DNA of 12,522 nucleotides, from the NCBI GenBank assembly GCA_009776625.1, contig WRNL01000036.1, positions 1 to 12,522 on the forward strand. Reading direction: 5' to 3'. The notes under the pieces were generated by a model. It made no database searches. It was given only the letters and a program-made list of their open reading frames with translations, and had not been told where the DNA came from. Shown piece by piece: positions 1 through 6,851 of this stretch. The DNA is from Methanomassiliicoccaceae archaeon. Lineage in GTDB: Archaea > Thermoplasmatota > Thermoplasmata > Methanomassiliicoccales > Methanomethylophilaceae. The first letter of the stretch is position 1, and the number at the start of each line of letters is the position of its first letter. A program made the position numbers and the translations under genes.

Positions 1-475
1 CCGCCCCAACCGCGAACTCGTCGTCGGGCTCGGCGGGGACCCTCACGGAGTACGTCCTCTGCCCGTCGTTCACGGAGACTTTCACGCTGAGGACGTCGTA
101 CTGCTTGACCCAGAGCGCCTTGATCCCGTCCGCTTTGGACCTCCTCCCCGTCCTGCCGTCCTTCCTCTCGATGTGGGTGACGCACGCCATCCTGCCGTCG
201 TCGAGGCGGAACTCGTCCCCGACCGTCAGGACATCGTCCGACTCGATCTCGGTCTCGGTGGTCGCCGTCGCGTCGCCGTCGCTGAAGAGGACCTTCACCT
301 TGAGGATCTCCGGCAGCCTCACCGTGTCCGAGAACACCCTCCCGCACTCGGAGCACCTGAACGTCCCGGTGACGTTGTCCTTCCCCGCCCTCCCTTTCAG
401 CACCTCGTGCTCCGTGACGTCGTCGCAGTCCGGGCATTCCGTGTACAGGCGTTCCGGCATCTCTCTTTTAACCAT
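1..475 (-). CDS. HVO_0476-type zinc-finger protein, C-terminus cut by window edge
   Basis: The reading frame starts at ATG 475 and stays open to base 1, giving 158 visible codons. The N-terminus carries two CPxC/CxxC pairs (Cys14/Cys17 in ECPDCDD and Cys41/Cys44 in RCSECG), which should bind one zinc ion. The rest is a charged, beta-rich region with no membrane segment. A C-P-x-C ribbon, then a short His/Glu/Val stretch, then a second C-x-x-C resembles the archaeal HVO_0476 family of about 200 residues, whose function is unknown. That assignment is from recall of the family pattern. The start is well supported: AGGTGA, overlapping the stop of the upstream hydrolase gene, lies 4 bases before the ATG. 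The two genes are therefore probably cotranscribed and translationally coupled. A second in-frame ATG at 460 is less likely. Confidence 0.8.
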   Translation of the reverse strand, partial: MVKREMPERLYTECPDCDDVTEHEVLKGRAGKDNVTGTFRCSECGRVFSDTVRLPEILKVKVLFSDGDATATTETEIESDDVLTVGDEFRLDDGRMACVTHIERKDGRTGRRSKADGIKALWVKQYDVLSVKVSVNDGQRTYSVRVPAEPDDEFAVGA

Positions 476-479
476 CGTG

Positions 480-1055
480 TCACCTCTCGACCAGGAACGG
501 GGGGTCGTGCCCCGGTATGACCACATCGGCGTACCTGGTTATCAGCTTTAAGCTTTCCAGTGCGGCCTCCGCGTCGATGTTTATGGCGGGGGGCGTCATC
601 CTCTCGTAGTTCCCATGCTTCGGCAGCGCGTCGCCAGCGACAGCGTACCTCACGTCGGCCTCGACGAACACGCTTATCGACCCTTTGGTGTGCCCAGGGG
701 TGTGGACGACCCTCACCCCCGGCGCCAGCTCCTTCCCAGGCTCTGCCGGCCCGGCGCCGTCGATGCGGCCGTGCTCGTCGGGGTGCATCAGTATCTCCGC
801 GCCCTCGAACATGTCGTTGTTCCCCGTGTGATCGTAATGGGAGTGGGTGAGCACCACCGTGTCGACGTCCTTCGGGAACACCCCTATCTGTTTGAAGGAC
901 ATCTTTATCGCAGGCCTCATGTAGGCCGTGCTGGTGTCCACCACTATCGTCCTCTCGCCCGCCCTTATGAGGACGGAGGAGGAGTGCGCGTCGAACACCC
1001 TTCCCTCCGGGTCCCTCTGGAAGCTCCCGATCGCCAGCACGTCCAGTTTAATCAT
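480..1055 (-). CDS. MBL-fold metallo-hydrolase
   Basis: This 191-residue protein has the full metallo-beta-lactamase set of metal ligands: HSHYDH at residues 71-76 (H71, H73, D75, H76), H122 in the TPGHTKG motif, D142 in AGDA and H183 in IPGHDPP. This predicts a soluble binuclear zinc hydrolase. The TPGHTKGS and PGHDPP spacing is like that of the glyoxalase II / N-acyl-homoserine lactonase branch, but the substrate cannot be read from sequence. The frame is open up to 1208, but the fold begins at MIKLDVLAIG, so ATG 1055 is chosen. The extra upstream codons (Cys- and Arg-rich) look non-coding and overlap the divergent promoter. It is the first gene of a two-gene minus-strand unit and stops 4 bases before the zinc-finger gene. 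Confidence 0.85.
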   Translation of the reverse strand: MIKLDVLAIGSFQRDPEGRVFDAHSSSVLIRAGERTIVVDTSTAYMRPAIKMSFKQIGVFPKDVDTVVLTHSHYDHTGNNDMFEGAEILMHPDEHGRIDGAGPAEPGKELAPGVRVVHTPGHTKGSISVFVEADVRYAVAGDALPKHGNYERMTPPAINIDAEAALESLKLITRYADVVIPGHDPPFLVER

Positions 1056-1120
1056 GCCCCCGCATCGCGCCGCACATAGAACAATGTTGCCACGCCCCCT
1101 GCGCCGAAACGGCTGGAACG

Positions 1121-1149
1121 GGCACGTGCCACATATTAAATCCCACGTG
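1121..1149. promoter_or_regulatory. Divergent promoter: TATA-like box flanked by two CACGTG palindromes
   Basis: The gap between the two divergent operons holds an AT-rich box, CATATTAAAT (1132-1141), in otherwise GC-rich DNA. On the plus strand its centre is about 28 bases before the GTG start at 1165, which suits a leaderless or very short-leader transcript. Read on the minus strand (ATTTAATATG) it could serve the hydrolase gene with a leader of about 50 bases. A perfect 10-bp palindrome GGCACGTGCC (1121-1130) and a second CACGTG (1144-1149) flank the box, with hexamers 21 bp apart. Promoter function and any operator role are inferred. Confidence 0.5.
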
Positions 1150-1164
1150 CACGCTCTAGCATAT

Positions 1165-2091
1165 GTGTTCGATGCGGTCAAGTCAACGGTGTCCGATATA
1201 AGGGACATGAGGGTAAGGGGGGCGGGCAGGATAGCCCGTGCCGGAGCGTCGGCCCTCGGGGAGTTCGCCCAGGGCTACCCCGGCGGGTCCCTGGAGGACT
1301 TCAAGAGGGACCTCGACGCGGCCAAGGGCGCGATACTCGCGTCGAGGCCAACCGCCGTCTCCCTATGGAACGGCGTCCAGGCGTGCGTGAGGGACGTCGG
1401 CGGCGCCCAGTCCCTGGAGGAGGCAAAAGGGTCGGTCGCCCGCAACTCGAAGGCGTTCGTCGAGGCGTCGTCCGGCGCGCTCAGGCTCATCGCGGAGTTC
1501 GGCGCGAAGAGGATACGGGACGGCGACACGGTGCTGACCCACTGCAACAGCTCCGCCGCCGTCGGGGTGATCAAGGAGGCCCATGCCCAGGGCAAGGACG
1601 TGAGGGCGTTCGCCACGGAGTCCCGCCCTTGGAGGCAGGGGCTGCTGACGGTCAGGGAGCTCTCCGACGCCGGCGTGGACGTGACACTGATAATAGACAG
1701 CGCCGTGCGCTCGGTCATGAGGAGGATGGACGGCGTGTTCGTCGGCGCGGACACCGTCGCCTCCAACGGCGCGCTGATAAACAAGATAGGGACGTCGCAG
1801 CTGGCCCTGGCGGCACACGAGGCGAGGGTGCCGTTCCACGTCTGCACCGAGACGTACAAGTTCTCCCCCATGACGATGTTCGGGGACATGGTCGAGATAG
1901 AGGAGAGGGACAGCGGGGAGGTGGCCGGGCCGGAGGAGGTGCCCAGCGGCGTCAGGGTCTACAACCCCGTCTTCGACGCCACGCCCGCGAGGCACATCGA
2001 CGCGTTGATAACGGAGGTGGGCATAATCTCCCCAGGCTCCGTCTACGACGTGATGGTCAGGCAGCTGGGGAGCGACATATTCAGGACATGA
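1165..2091 (+). CDS. Ribose-1,5-bisphosphate isomerase
   Basis: This eIF2B-alpha/beta/delta-like isomerase converts ribose-1,5-bisphosphate to ribulose-1,5-bisphosphate, linking AMP phosphorylase to RuBisCO in the AMP pathway. From GTG 1165 it is 308 residues, close to archaeal homologues (about 310-320). Family landmarks are the N-terminal RVRGAGRIARA stretch, THCNSSA with catalytic Cys127, FATESRP, GADTVASNGALINKIGT with catalytic Asp196, and TETYKFSP. The Cys-to-Asp spacing of 69 residues matches my recollection of the Thermococcus enzyme (Cys133/Asp202). The frame is open to 928, but those codons overlap the divergent gene and match nothing. GTG 1165 gives MFDAVKSTVSDIRDMRVRG, the usual N-terminus, and sits at the right distance from the TATA-like box. 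ATG 1207 is a shorter alternative. It is the first gene of the operon; RuBisCO follows after 9 bases. Confidence 0.93.
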   Translation: MFDAVKSTVSDIRDMRVRGAGRIARAGASALGEFAQGYPGGSLEDFKRDLDAAKGAILASRPTAVSLWNGVQACVRDVGGAQSLEEAKGSVARNSKAFVEASSGALRLIAEFGAKRIRDGDTVLTHCNSSAAVGVIKEAHAQGKDVRAFATESRPWRQGLLTVRELSDAGVDVTLIIDSAVRSVMRRMDGVFVGADTVASNGALINKIGTSQLALAAHEARVPFHVCTETYKFSPMTMFGDMVEIEERDSGEVAGPEEVPSGVRVYNPVFDATPARHIDALITEVGIISPGSVYDVMVRQLGSDIFRT

Positions 2092-2100
2092 GGCGATTCA

Positions 2101-3339
2101 ATGAGGACGTATTCATACATGCATGTTGGAAAGGAGATAGACAGGGACGCGCACGTGTTCTGCAGGTACCGCGTCACCACGGACCTCCCGATGGAGAAGG
2201 CGGCGGAGGCACTCGCCGCCGAGCAGTCCACCGGCACCTGGACGGGCATATCGACGCTGGAGGAGGGCATATTCAGGAGCTACGGGGGGAAGATCACCGC
2301 CATAGAGGGGGACATGGTGACCATCGCGTTCCCGGAGGAGGACTTCTCCATAGAGAACGGCGGGGTCCCGCAGATACTGAGCATCATAGCGGGGAACCTC
2401 TTCGGCCTGGACGCGCTGCACAAGATACGGCTCGAGGACGTGGAGTTCCCCCCCGGCATACTAAAGAAGTACAAGGGCCCGAACTTCGGCGCGGACGGCC
2501 TGAGGAAGATACTCCGCCGCCCAGAGAAACCGCTGGTCGGCACGATAGTAAAGCCGAAGATAGGGCTGTCGCCGAAGGACACCGCCAGGTACGTCTACGA
2601 GGCCGGCGCGGGGGGGCTGACCAACAGCAAGGACGACGAGACCCTCGTCGACCAGAGGTTCTGCCCCATCGAGGACAGGACCAAGGCCATCGCGGAGTCT
2701 CTGGACAGGCTCAAGGAGGAGGGGCACAGCATGGTCCATGCCATAAACGTCAGCACGAACGGGGAGAGGATATCCGAGCTCGCGGAGGACGCCCAGTCCT
2801 GGGGAGCGAGCCAGATCATGGTGGACGTGCTCACCTGCGGCTTCGCCGCCGTCCAGGCACTGGCCGAGAACCCCCGGATAAAGGTGCCGATACACGTGCA
2901 CCGCACCATGCACGGCGCCTTCACGAAGGACCCCCTGCATGGAATATCCATGCTCCCGATAACGAAGATCGTCAGGATGTGCGGCGGGGACGCTCTGCAC
3001 GTGGGGACCCTCGGGGCCGGGAAGATGACCGGCACGGCGGAGGGGGACAGGGACAGCTTGGATGCATGCCTGGCGGAGGACGGCAGGTACAAAACGGTGA
3101 TGCCCGTCTGCTCCGGCGGGGTATATCCGGGCATGATAGCGCCTATGGTCAAAGAGTCCGGGTTCAACGTGCAGATACAGGCGGGAGGGGGCGTGGCCGG
3201 GCACCCTGGAGGGGTGAGGAAGGGCGCAATGGGGATGTGCCAGGCTATAGACGCCGTGTTCGAGGGCATCGATGCCGCCGAATACGCCAAGGGGCATCCC
3301 GAGCTCAAGGCGGCCCTTGACACGTGGGGGATCAGATGA
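2101..3339 (+). CDS. rbcL: Form III ribulose-1,5-bisphosphate carboxylase (RuBisCO large subunit)
   Basis: The 412-residue protein is a complete archaeal-type RuBisCO that should fix CO2 onto ribulose-1,5-bisphosphate to give two 3-phosphoglycerates. Catalytic positions (spinach numbering in brackets) are present: E41 [60], T46/W47 in STGTWT [65/66], N99 [123], K151 and K153 in TIVKPKIGL [175/177], K177 [201, carbamylated], D179/E180 [203/204], H267/R268 [294/295], H300 [327], loop-6 K308 in GAGKMTG [334], S338 [379] and the phosphate-binding GGG at 362-364 [403/404]. The K175-K201 spacing of 26 is kept. This argues for a true carboxylase, not a form IV RuBisCO-like protein. The residues just before the carbamylated Lys are unusual (GGLTNSKDDE rather than GGxDFxKDDE). 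No small subunit or phosphoribulokinase is visible. The stop overlaps the next start (ATGA), so translation is coupled to AMP phosphorylase. Confidence 0.96.
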   Translation: MRTYSYMHVGKEIDRDAHVFCRYRVTTDLPMEKAAEALAAEQSTGTWTGISTLEEGIFRSYGGKITAIEGDMVTIAFPEEDFSIENGGVPQILSIIAGNLFGLDALHKIRLEDVEFPPGILKKYKGPNFGADGLRKILRRPEKPLVGTIVKPKIGLSPKDTARYVYEAGAGGLTNSKDDETLVDQRFCPIEDRTKAIAESLDRLKEEGHSMVHAINVSTNGERISELAEDAQSWGASQIMVDVLTCGFAAVQALAENPRIKVPIHVHRTMHGAFTKDPLHGISMLPITKIVRMCGGDALHVGTLGAGKMTGTAEGDRDSLDACLAEDGRYKTVMPVCSGGVYPGMIAPMVKESGFNVQIQAGGGVAGHPGGVRKGAMGMCQAIDAVFEGIDAAEYAKGHPELKAALDTWGIR

Positions 3340-4841
3340 ACATCAAGGTCAGGTTCCTGAACATAAGCGCGGAGCCTACCGCCCTTATGAACGCTGAGGA
3401 CGCCCAGAAGATAGGCGCGAAGGACAACGACAGGGTCAGGATAGACGGGAAGAGGTCCGCGATAGCCCTGCTCAACGTGTCCGAGATAGTGGGGCCGGGG
3501 GAGGTGGTGCTCTCAGTCTGCCTGAAGGGCATGACAGGCGCCTCCGACGGCGACGAGCTGGGCATATCGTACGCCAGCAGCCCCGAGTCCGTGAGGAGCA
3601 TCAGGAGGAAGATGGACGGCGAGAGGCTCTCCAAGGAGGAGATACGGGCGATCGTCATGGACATCCTCGAGAACAGGCTCTCAAAGATAGAGATATCCGC
3701 ATGGCTGACCGCGCTGTACATCAACGGCATGGACATAGAGGAGATAGCGGACTTCACCGAGGCGATGGTCGACACCGGCGACCGTGTGGAGTTCTCCCGC
3801 TCCCCGGTGTACGACTTCCACAGCATGGGAGGGGTCCCCGGCAACAAGGTGACGCCCATCGTCGTGGCGATCGCCGCGGCAGCAGGGCTGATGCTCCCGA
3901 AGACGTCGTCCAGGGCGATAAGCAGCGCCTGCGGGACGTCCGACTTCGTGGAGACGTTCTGCGACGTCGAGATGGACGCGGAGACGCTGAGGCGCATATC
4001 AGAGGAGGTCGGCGGCGTCCTCGCATGGGGCGGCGCCATGAACCTGGCGCCGGTGGACGACCTTGTGATAAAGGTGGAGCACCCCCTCGGCATCAACCCC
4101 CGCGCCCAGATGCTCGCCTCCATCCTCAGCAAGAAGCTGGCGATAGGCGCCACGCACCTCGTGGTGGACATACCCACGGGCGCCGGGACCAAGGTGCCCA
4201 CGATAGAGGTCGCGAAGGCCTACGCCAGGGACTTCATGGACCTGGGGGAGAAGCTGAACATCCACGTCGAGTGCGCCATAACCTACGCCGACCAGCCGGT
4301 CGGCAGCGCCATAGGCCCGAAGCTCGAGGCGAGGGAGTGCATACGTATACTCGAGGGGTGCAAGCACCCCGCCAGCGTGATCGAGAAGGCGTGCGACATC
4401 GCGGGGATGATCCTGGAGATGGGGGGCATGGTCAACGGCGGCGAGAGGGCGAGGGAGATCCTGGACTCCGGCGCGGCCATGAAGAAGTTCAGGGAGATGG
4501 TGGCGGCGCAGAAGGGCGACTACGACATCAAGGCGGACGACATCGTTCCAGGGGAGTTCGTGGCGGAGGTGGCGTCCGTCAACTCGGGGTACGTCCACTC
4601 CATATCCAACAAGGACCTGGTGTCCATAGCGAAGGCCGCCGGCGCCCCGTCCGACAAGGGCGCGGGGATACTGCTGTTCAAGAAGAAAGGGCAGAGGGTG
4701 GAGAAGGGCGAGGTCCTCTTCGAGATATACGGCGATAACAAGGCAAAGGTGGAGAGGGCCAAGGAGCTCGCCGCCAAATACAAGCCGTACGACATCGAGG
4801 GGATGCTCCTCAAGAGGATAGCGGCCCCGAGGACGCGGTGA
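3336..4841 (+). CDS. deoA: AMP phosphorylase (nucleoside monophosphate phosphorylase)
   Basis: This enzyme phosphorolyses AMP (and other NMPs in studied archaea) to the free base and ribose-1,5-bisphosphate, the first step of the pathway. At 501 residues it matches archaeal AMP phosphorylases (about 503). An N-terminal domain of about 85 residues, specific to the archaeal enzyme, precedes the thymidine/pyrimidine phosphorylase core: helical domain 95-155, HSMGGVPGNK (162-171), phosphate/substrate-binding KTSSRAIS (189-196), GTSDFVE (200-206), then a C-terminal PYNP-type domain from about residue 400 with a GAGILLFKKKGQRVEKGE segment. The start at 3336 overlaps the rbcL stop as ATGA and gives the usual N-terminus MNIKVRFLN. 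An in-frame codon 12 bases upstream is possible but would lie inside rbcL. The deacetylase gene follows after 1 base. Confidence 0.95.
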   Translation: MNIKVRFLNISAEPTALMNAEDAQKIGAKDNDRVRIDGKRSAIALLNVSEIVGPGEVVLSVCLKGMTGASDGDELGISYASSPESVRSIRRKMDGERLSKEEIRAIVMDILENRLSKIEISAWLTALYINGMDIEEIADFTEAMVDTGDRVEFSRSPVYDFHSMGGVPGNKVTPIVVAIAAAAGLMLPKTSSRAISSACGTSDFVETFCDVEMDAETLRRISEEVGGVLAWGGAMNLAPVDDLVIKVEHPLGINPRAQMLASILSKKLAIGATHLVVDIPTGAGTKVPTIEVAKAYARDFMDLGEKLNIHVECAITYADQPVGSAIGPKLEARECIRILEGCKHPASVIEKACDIAGMILEMGGMVNGGERAREILDSGAAMKKFREMVAAQKGDYDIKADDIVPGEFVAEVASVNSGYVHSISNKDLVSIAKAAGAPSDKGAGILLFKKKGQRVEKGEVLFEIYGDNKAKVERAKELAAKYKPYDIEGMLLKRIAAPRTR

Positions 4842-4842
4842 G

Positions 4843-5640
4843 ATGCGGGCGTTCTGCGTGACGGTCGACCTGGACCGGGACGTGAACACGAGGGCGCCCG
4901 GCGGCGGCCCGGCGGGGTCCATCGACCGGGGTGCCGGCGACAGGCCGAGGTTCTCCTCGTCGGCCAAGGGGCTGTCCGTGCTGTCCGGCCTGCTCGACGA
5001 GATGGCCCTGAAAGCCACGTTCTTCGCCGAGGCGGCCACCCTCCGGAGGGTCGACGCAGGGCTCATATCGGGACATGACGTCGGCATCCACGGCGCGGAG
5101 CACGAGGACATCGCCTCGATCGAGGCCGCCGACGGGAAAAGGGCGGTGCTGACGGAGGCTGCCGATGCCGTGAGGGACGCGCTCGGCAGGCCGCCCACCT
5201 GTTTCAGGGCGCCGTACATGAGCGCGGACGCGGAGACAATACGCATGCTCCCGGGGATGGGGATAACCATAGACTCCTCCCGTTACACGGCGATGTCCCC
5301 CTCACTCATGCCGGAGAGGCTGGGATGCGGCGTGTGGGAGATGCCCGTCCCCCAGGGCAGGGACGCGTCCGGGAGGAGGATGACCGCCTACCTCTGGCCG
5401 ATGCACGAGTCGAAGAGGGAGCCGGAGGACTACATCAGGATGGCATCGGAGATGGAGGAGGGTGTATTCGTGATCGCGACGCACACATGGCATATCGTCG
5501 AGTCGAGGGAGAGGGGGGTCATGCCCCCAGAAGAGGCTGGGCGGAACACAGACAACGTGAGGGAGGTCATAGAGGGGATCGAGGGCCTAGGTCTCAGGCC
5601 GATGACGCTCACAGAGGTCAGGAAGACGATGGAAGGGTAA
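4843..5640 (+). CDS. NodB-type polysaccharide deacetylase family protein
   Basis: The 265-residue protein carries the NodB deacetylase motifs in order: TVDLD (7-11, motif 1 with the metal-binding Asp), ATFF (58-61), HGAEH (83-87, HxxxH metal ligands), FRAPY (121-125, RxPY motif 3) and THTWH (213-217, distal His motif). This predicts a metal-dependent hydrolase that removes an acyl group from an amide or a related C-N bond. There is no signal peptide or membrane anchor, so it should act in the cytoplasm, unlike cell-wall deacetylases. Residues 15-40 form a Gly/Pro/Arg-rich insertion between motif 1 and the first helix. The gene starts 1 base after the AMP phosphorylase stop, with GGTGAG spanning the junction, so it probably belongs to the AMP-pathway operon as its last gene. 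The substrate is unknown; the neighbours make a nucleoside- or sugar-derived acyl compound possible, but this is a guess. Confidence 0.87.
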   Translation: MRAFCVTVDLDRDVNTRAPGGGPAGSIDRGAGDRPRFSSSAKGLSVLSGLLDEMALKATFFAEAATLRRVDAGLISGHDVGIHGAEHEDIASIEAADGKRAVLTEAADAVRDALGRPPTCFRAPYMSADAETIRMLPGMGITIDSSRYTAMSPSLMPERLGCGVWEMPVPQGRDASGRRMTAYLWPMHESKREPEDYIRMASEMEEGVFVIATHTWHIVESRERGVMPPEEAGRNTDNVREVIEGIEGLGLRPMTLTEVRKTMEG

Positions 5641-5660
5641 GGCGCAGGGGCGGCTATGGT

Positions 5661-5705
5661 CACTTTCGGTCATTTTCGGCGACCTCCCCCTCATAGGATT
5701 ATATA
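5661..5705 (+). promoter_or_regulatory. Promoter of the restriction-modification cassette with a tandem 10-bp repeat
   Basis: A clear TATA box (TTATATA, 5699-5705) is centred 25 bases before ATG 5727, so the methyltransferase mRNA is probably leaderless; no Shine-Dalgarno motif precedes the ATG. About 20 bases upstream of the TATA box lie two adjacent 10-mers, CACTTTCGGT (5661-5670) and CATTTTCGGC (5671-5680), which match at 8 of 10 positions. A repeat phased at one helical turn next to a promoter is a plausible binding site for a regulator, but no controller gene is visible. The 86-bp gap (5641-5726) has no other feature and no T-rich terminator for the preceding operon. Confidence 0.6.
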
Positions 5706-5726
5706 CCCTGTGCCTCATACAAAACC

Positions 5727-6851
5727 ATGGTCTCCTTCAGGATGGGCGAATTGTTCTCAGGTCCCGGCGGCATAGCCTTAGCGGCAGACATGGCGGCTGG
5801 GTCATCTTCTGAGTATGGCAAGGTGGACATAATCCATGCATGGGCGAATGATTTTGACAAGGACACATGCCGCACGTTCGAGAACAACATCAAGATAAAA
5901 AAGAAGGATGTTCACTGTGAGGACATCAGGGATCTGAACACATCCATGCTGGGCGAGATAGAGGCGCTGGCATTTGGTTTCCCATGCAACGACTACAGCG
6001 TTGTCGGCGAGCAGAAAGGGACACAGGGGGCATATGGCCCACTGTACTCTTACGCTGTGTCAGTATTGAAGTCGCATAAGCCACTATGGTTCCTCGCGGA
6101 GAACGTGAGCGGGTTGAGGAACACCAATGATGGGCAGGACTTCAAAATGATACTCAGCGAAATGTACGAGGCGGGATACGATGTGTTCCCCCACCTCTAC
6201 TGTTTCGAGGAATACGGAGTCCCTCAATCCAGACATAGAATAATAATAATCGGGTTTCGGAAGGATTTGGGGCTGAGATTCAACATACCCAAGCCCTCCT
6301 GCCGTGTCAGGACGTGCAGGGATGCGATAGAGGATCCCCCTATATCCGTGGATGCCATGAACAACGAGCGGATTGTGCCGAGCCCCGCTGTCGTAGAGCG
6401 CCTGAGGCATATCAGACCAGGGGAGAACGCGTTCACAGCAGACCTCCCCGAGGAGCTGAGGCTGAACGTCAAGGGAGCTAAAATAAGCCAGATATACCGC
6501 AGGTTGGACCCTGGCAAGCCGGCGTACACGCTGACGGGTTCAGGGGGAGGGGGCACCCATATGTACCATTGGTCGGAGGACAGGGCGCTCACGAACCGCG
6601 AGCGCGCGAGGATCCAGACGTTCCCGGACAGCTATGTATTCCACGGCTCCAGGGAAAGCGTGAGGAGGCAGATAGGGATGGCCGTTCCACCCGAGGGCGT
6701 GAAGATAATACTCGAAGCCGTCTTCAAAACATTACAGGGCATCGGATATGAATCCACTGAACCTACGATGCAGCCGTTGCTGCACATGGACGTTGCACCC
6801 GTAGAATATGGCCCTGGAGCGGAGGTGCCACCTCTTGAAAGCACTGTCTAA
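5727..6851 (+). CDS. DNA (cytosine-5-)-methyltransferase of a type II restriction-modification system
   Basis: The 374-residue protein transfers a methyl group from S-adenosylmethionine to C5 of cytosine in DNA. Conserved C5-methyltransferase motifs appear in order: motif I ELFSGPGG (8-15, SAM binding), motif IV GFPCNDYS (84-91, catalytic Cys87), motif VI ENVSGL (125-130), motif VIII QSRHRIIIIG (167-176), motif IX around RRLDPGKPAYTLTGSGG, and motif X QIGMAVPP (315-322). The usual GNAVPP reads GMAVPP here. The target-recognition region between VIII and IX is short (roughly 190-255). The nuclease gene overlaps its 3' end, so the pair forms a restriction-modification system and this enzyme should protect the host. 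GC content and codon use are less extreme than in the flanking operons, suggesting transfer. Recognition sequence cannot be read directly. Confidence 0.93.
   Translation: MVSFRMGELFSGPGGIALAADMAAGSSSEYGKVDIIHAWANDFDKDTCRTFENNIKIKKKDVHCEDIRDLNTSMLGEIEALAFGFPCNDYSVVGEQKGTQGAYGPLYSYAVSVLKSHKPLWFLAENVSGLRNTNDGQDFKMILSEMYEAGYDVFPHLYCFEEYGVPQSRHRIIIIGFRKDLGLRFNIPKPSCRVRTCRDAIEDPPISVDAMNNERIVPSPAVVERLRHIRPGENAFTADLPEELRLNVKGAKISQIYRRLDPGKPAYTLTGSGGGGTHMYHWSEDRALTNRERARIQTFPDSYVFHGSRESVRRQIGMAVPPEGVKIILEAVFKTLQGIGYESTEPTMQPLLHMDVAPVEYGPGAEVPPLESTV
6821..6827 (+). promoter_or_regulatory. Strong ribosome-binding site for the endonuclease
   Basis: GGAGGTG, within the last codons of the methyltransferase gene, is 7 bases upstream of TTG 6835. 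It is the strongest Shine-Dalgarno match near this gene and decides its start. A strong site paired with a weak start codon would tie nuclease synthesis to translation of the methyltransferase and limit its level. Confidence 0.55.

Noticed and set aside
928..1164. N-terminal extension of the isomerase up to ATG 928
   Set aside because: It would overlap the MBL hydrolase start and the divergent promoter, and the extra 79 residues match nothing in the family; GTG 1165 gives the usual N-terminus.
1056..1208. N-terminal extension of the MBL hydrolase to 1208
   Set aside because: The fold starts at MIKLDVLAIG; the extension is Cys/Arg-rich, lies across the TATA-like box and overlaps the isomerase start.
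1365..3320. A very long open frame (about 650 codons) overlapping the isomerase and RuBisCO genes on the same strand
   Set aside because: Its product is a low-complexity Arg/Gly-rich string, as expected when GC-rich codons are read in the wrong frame; both true genes have full family signatures.
3999..5270. A 423-codon minus-strand open frame opposite AMP phosphorylase and the deacetylase
   Set aside because: No recognisable motif; it is antisense to two well-supported genes and explained by codon bias.
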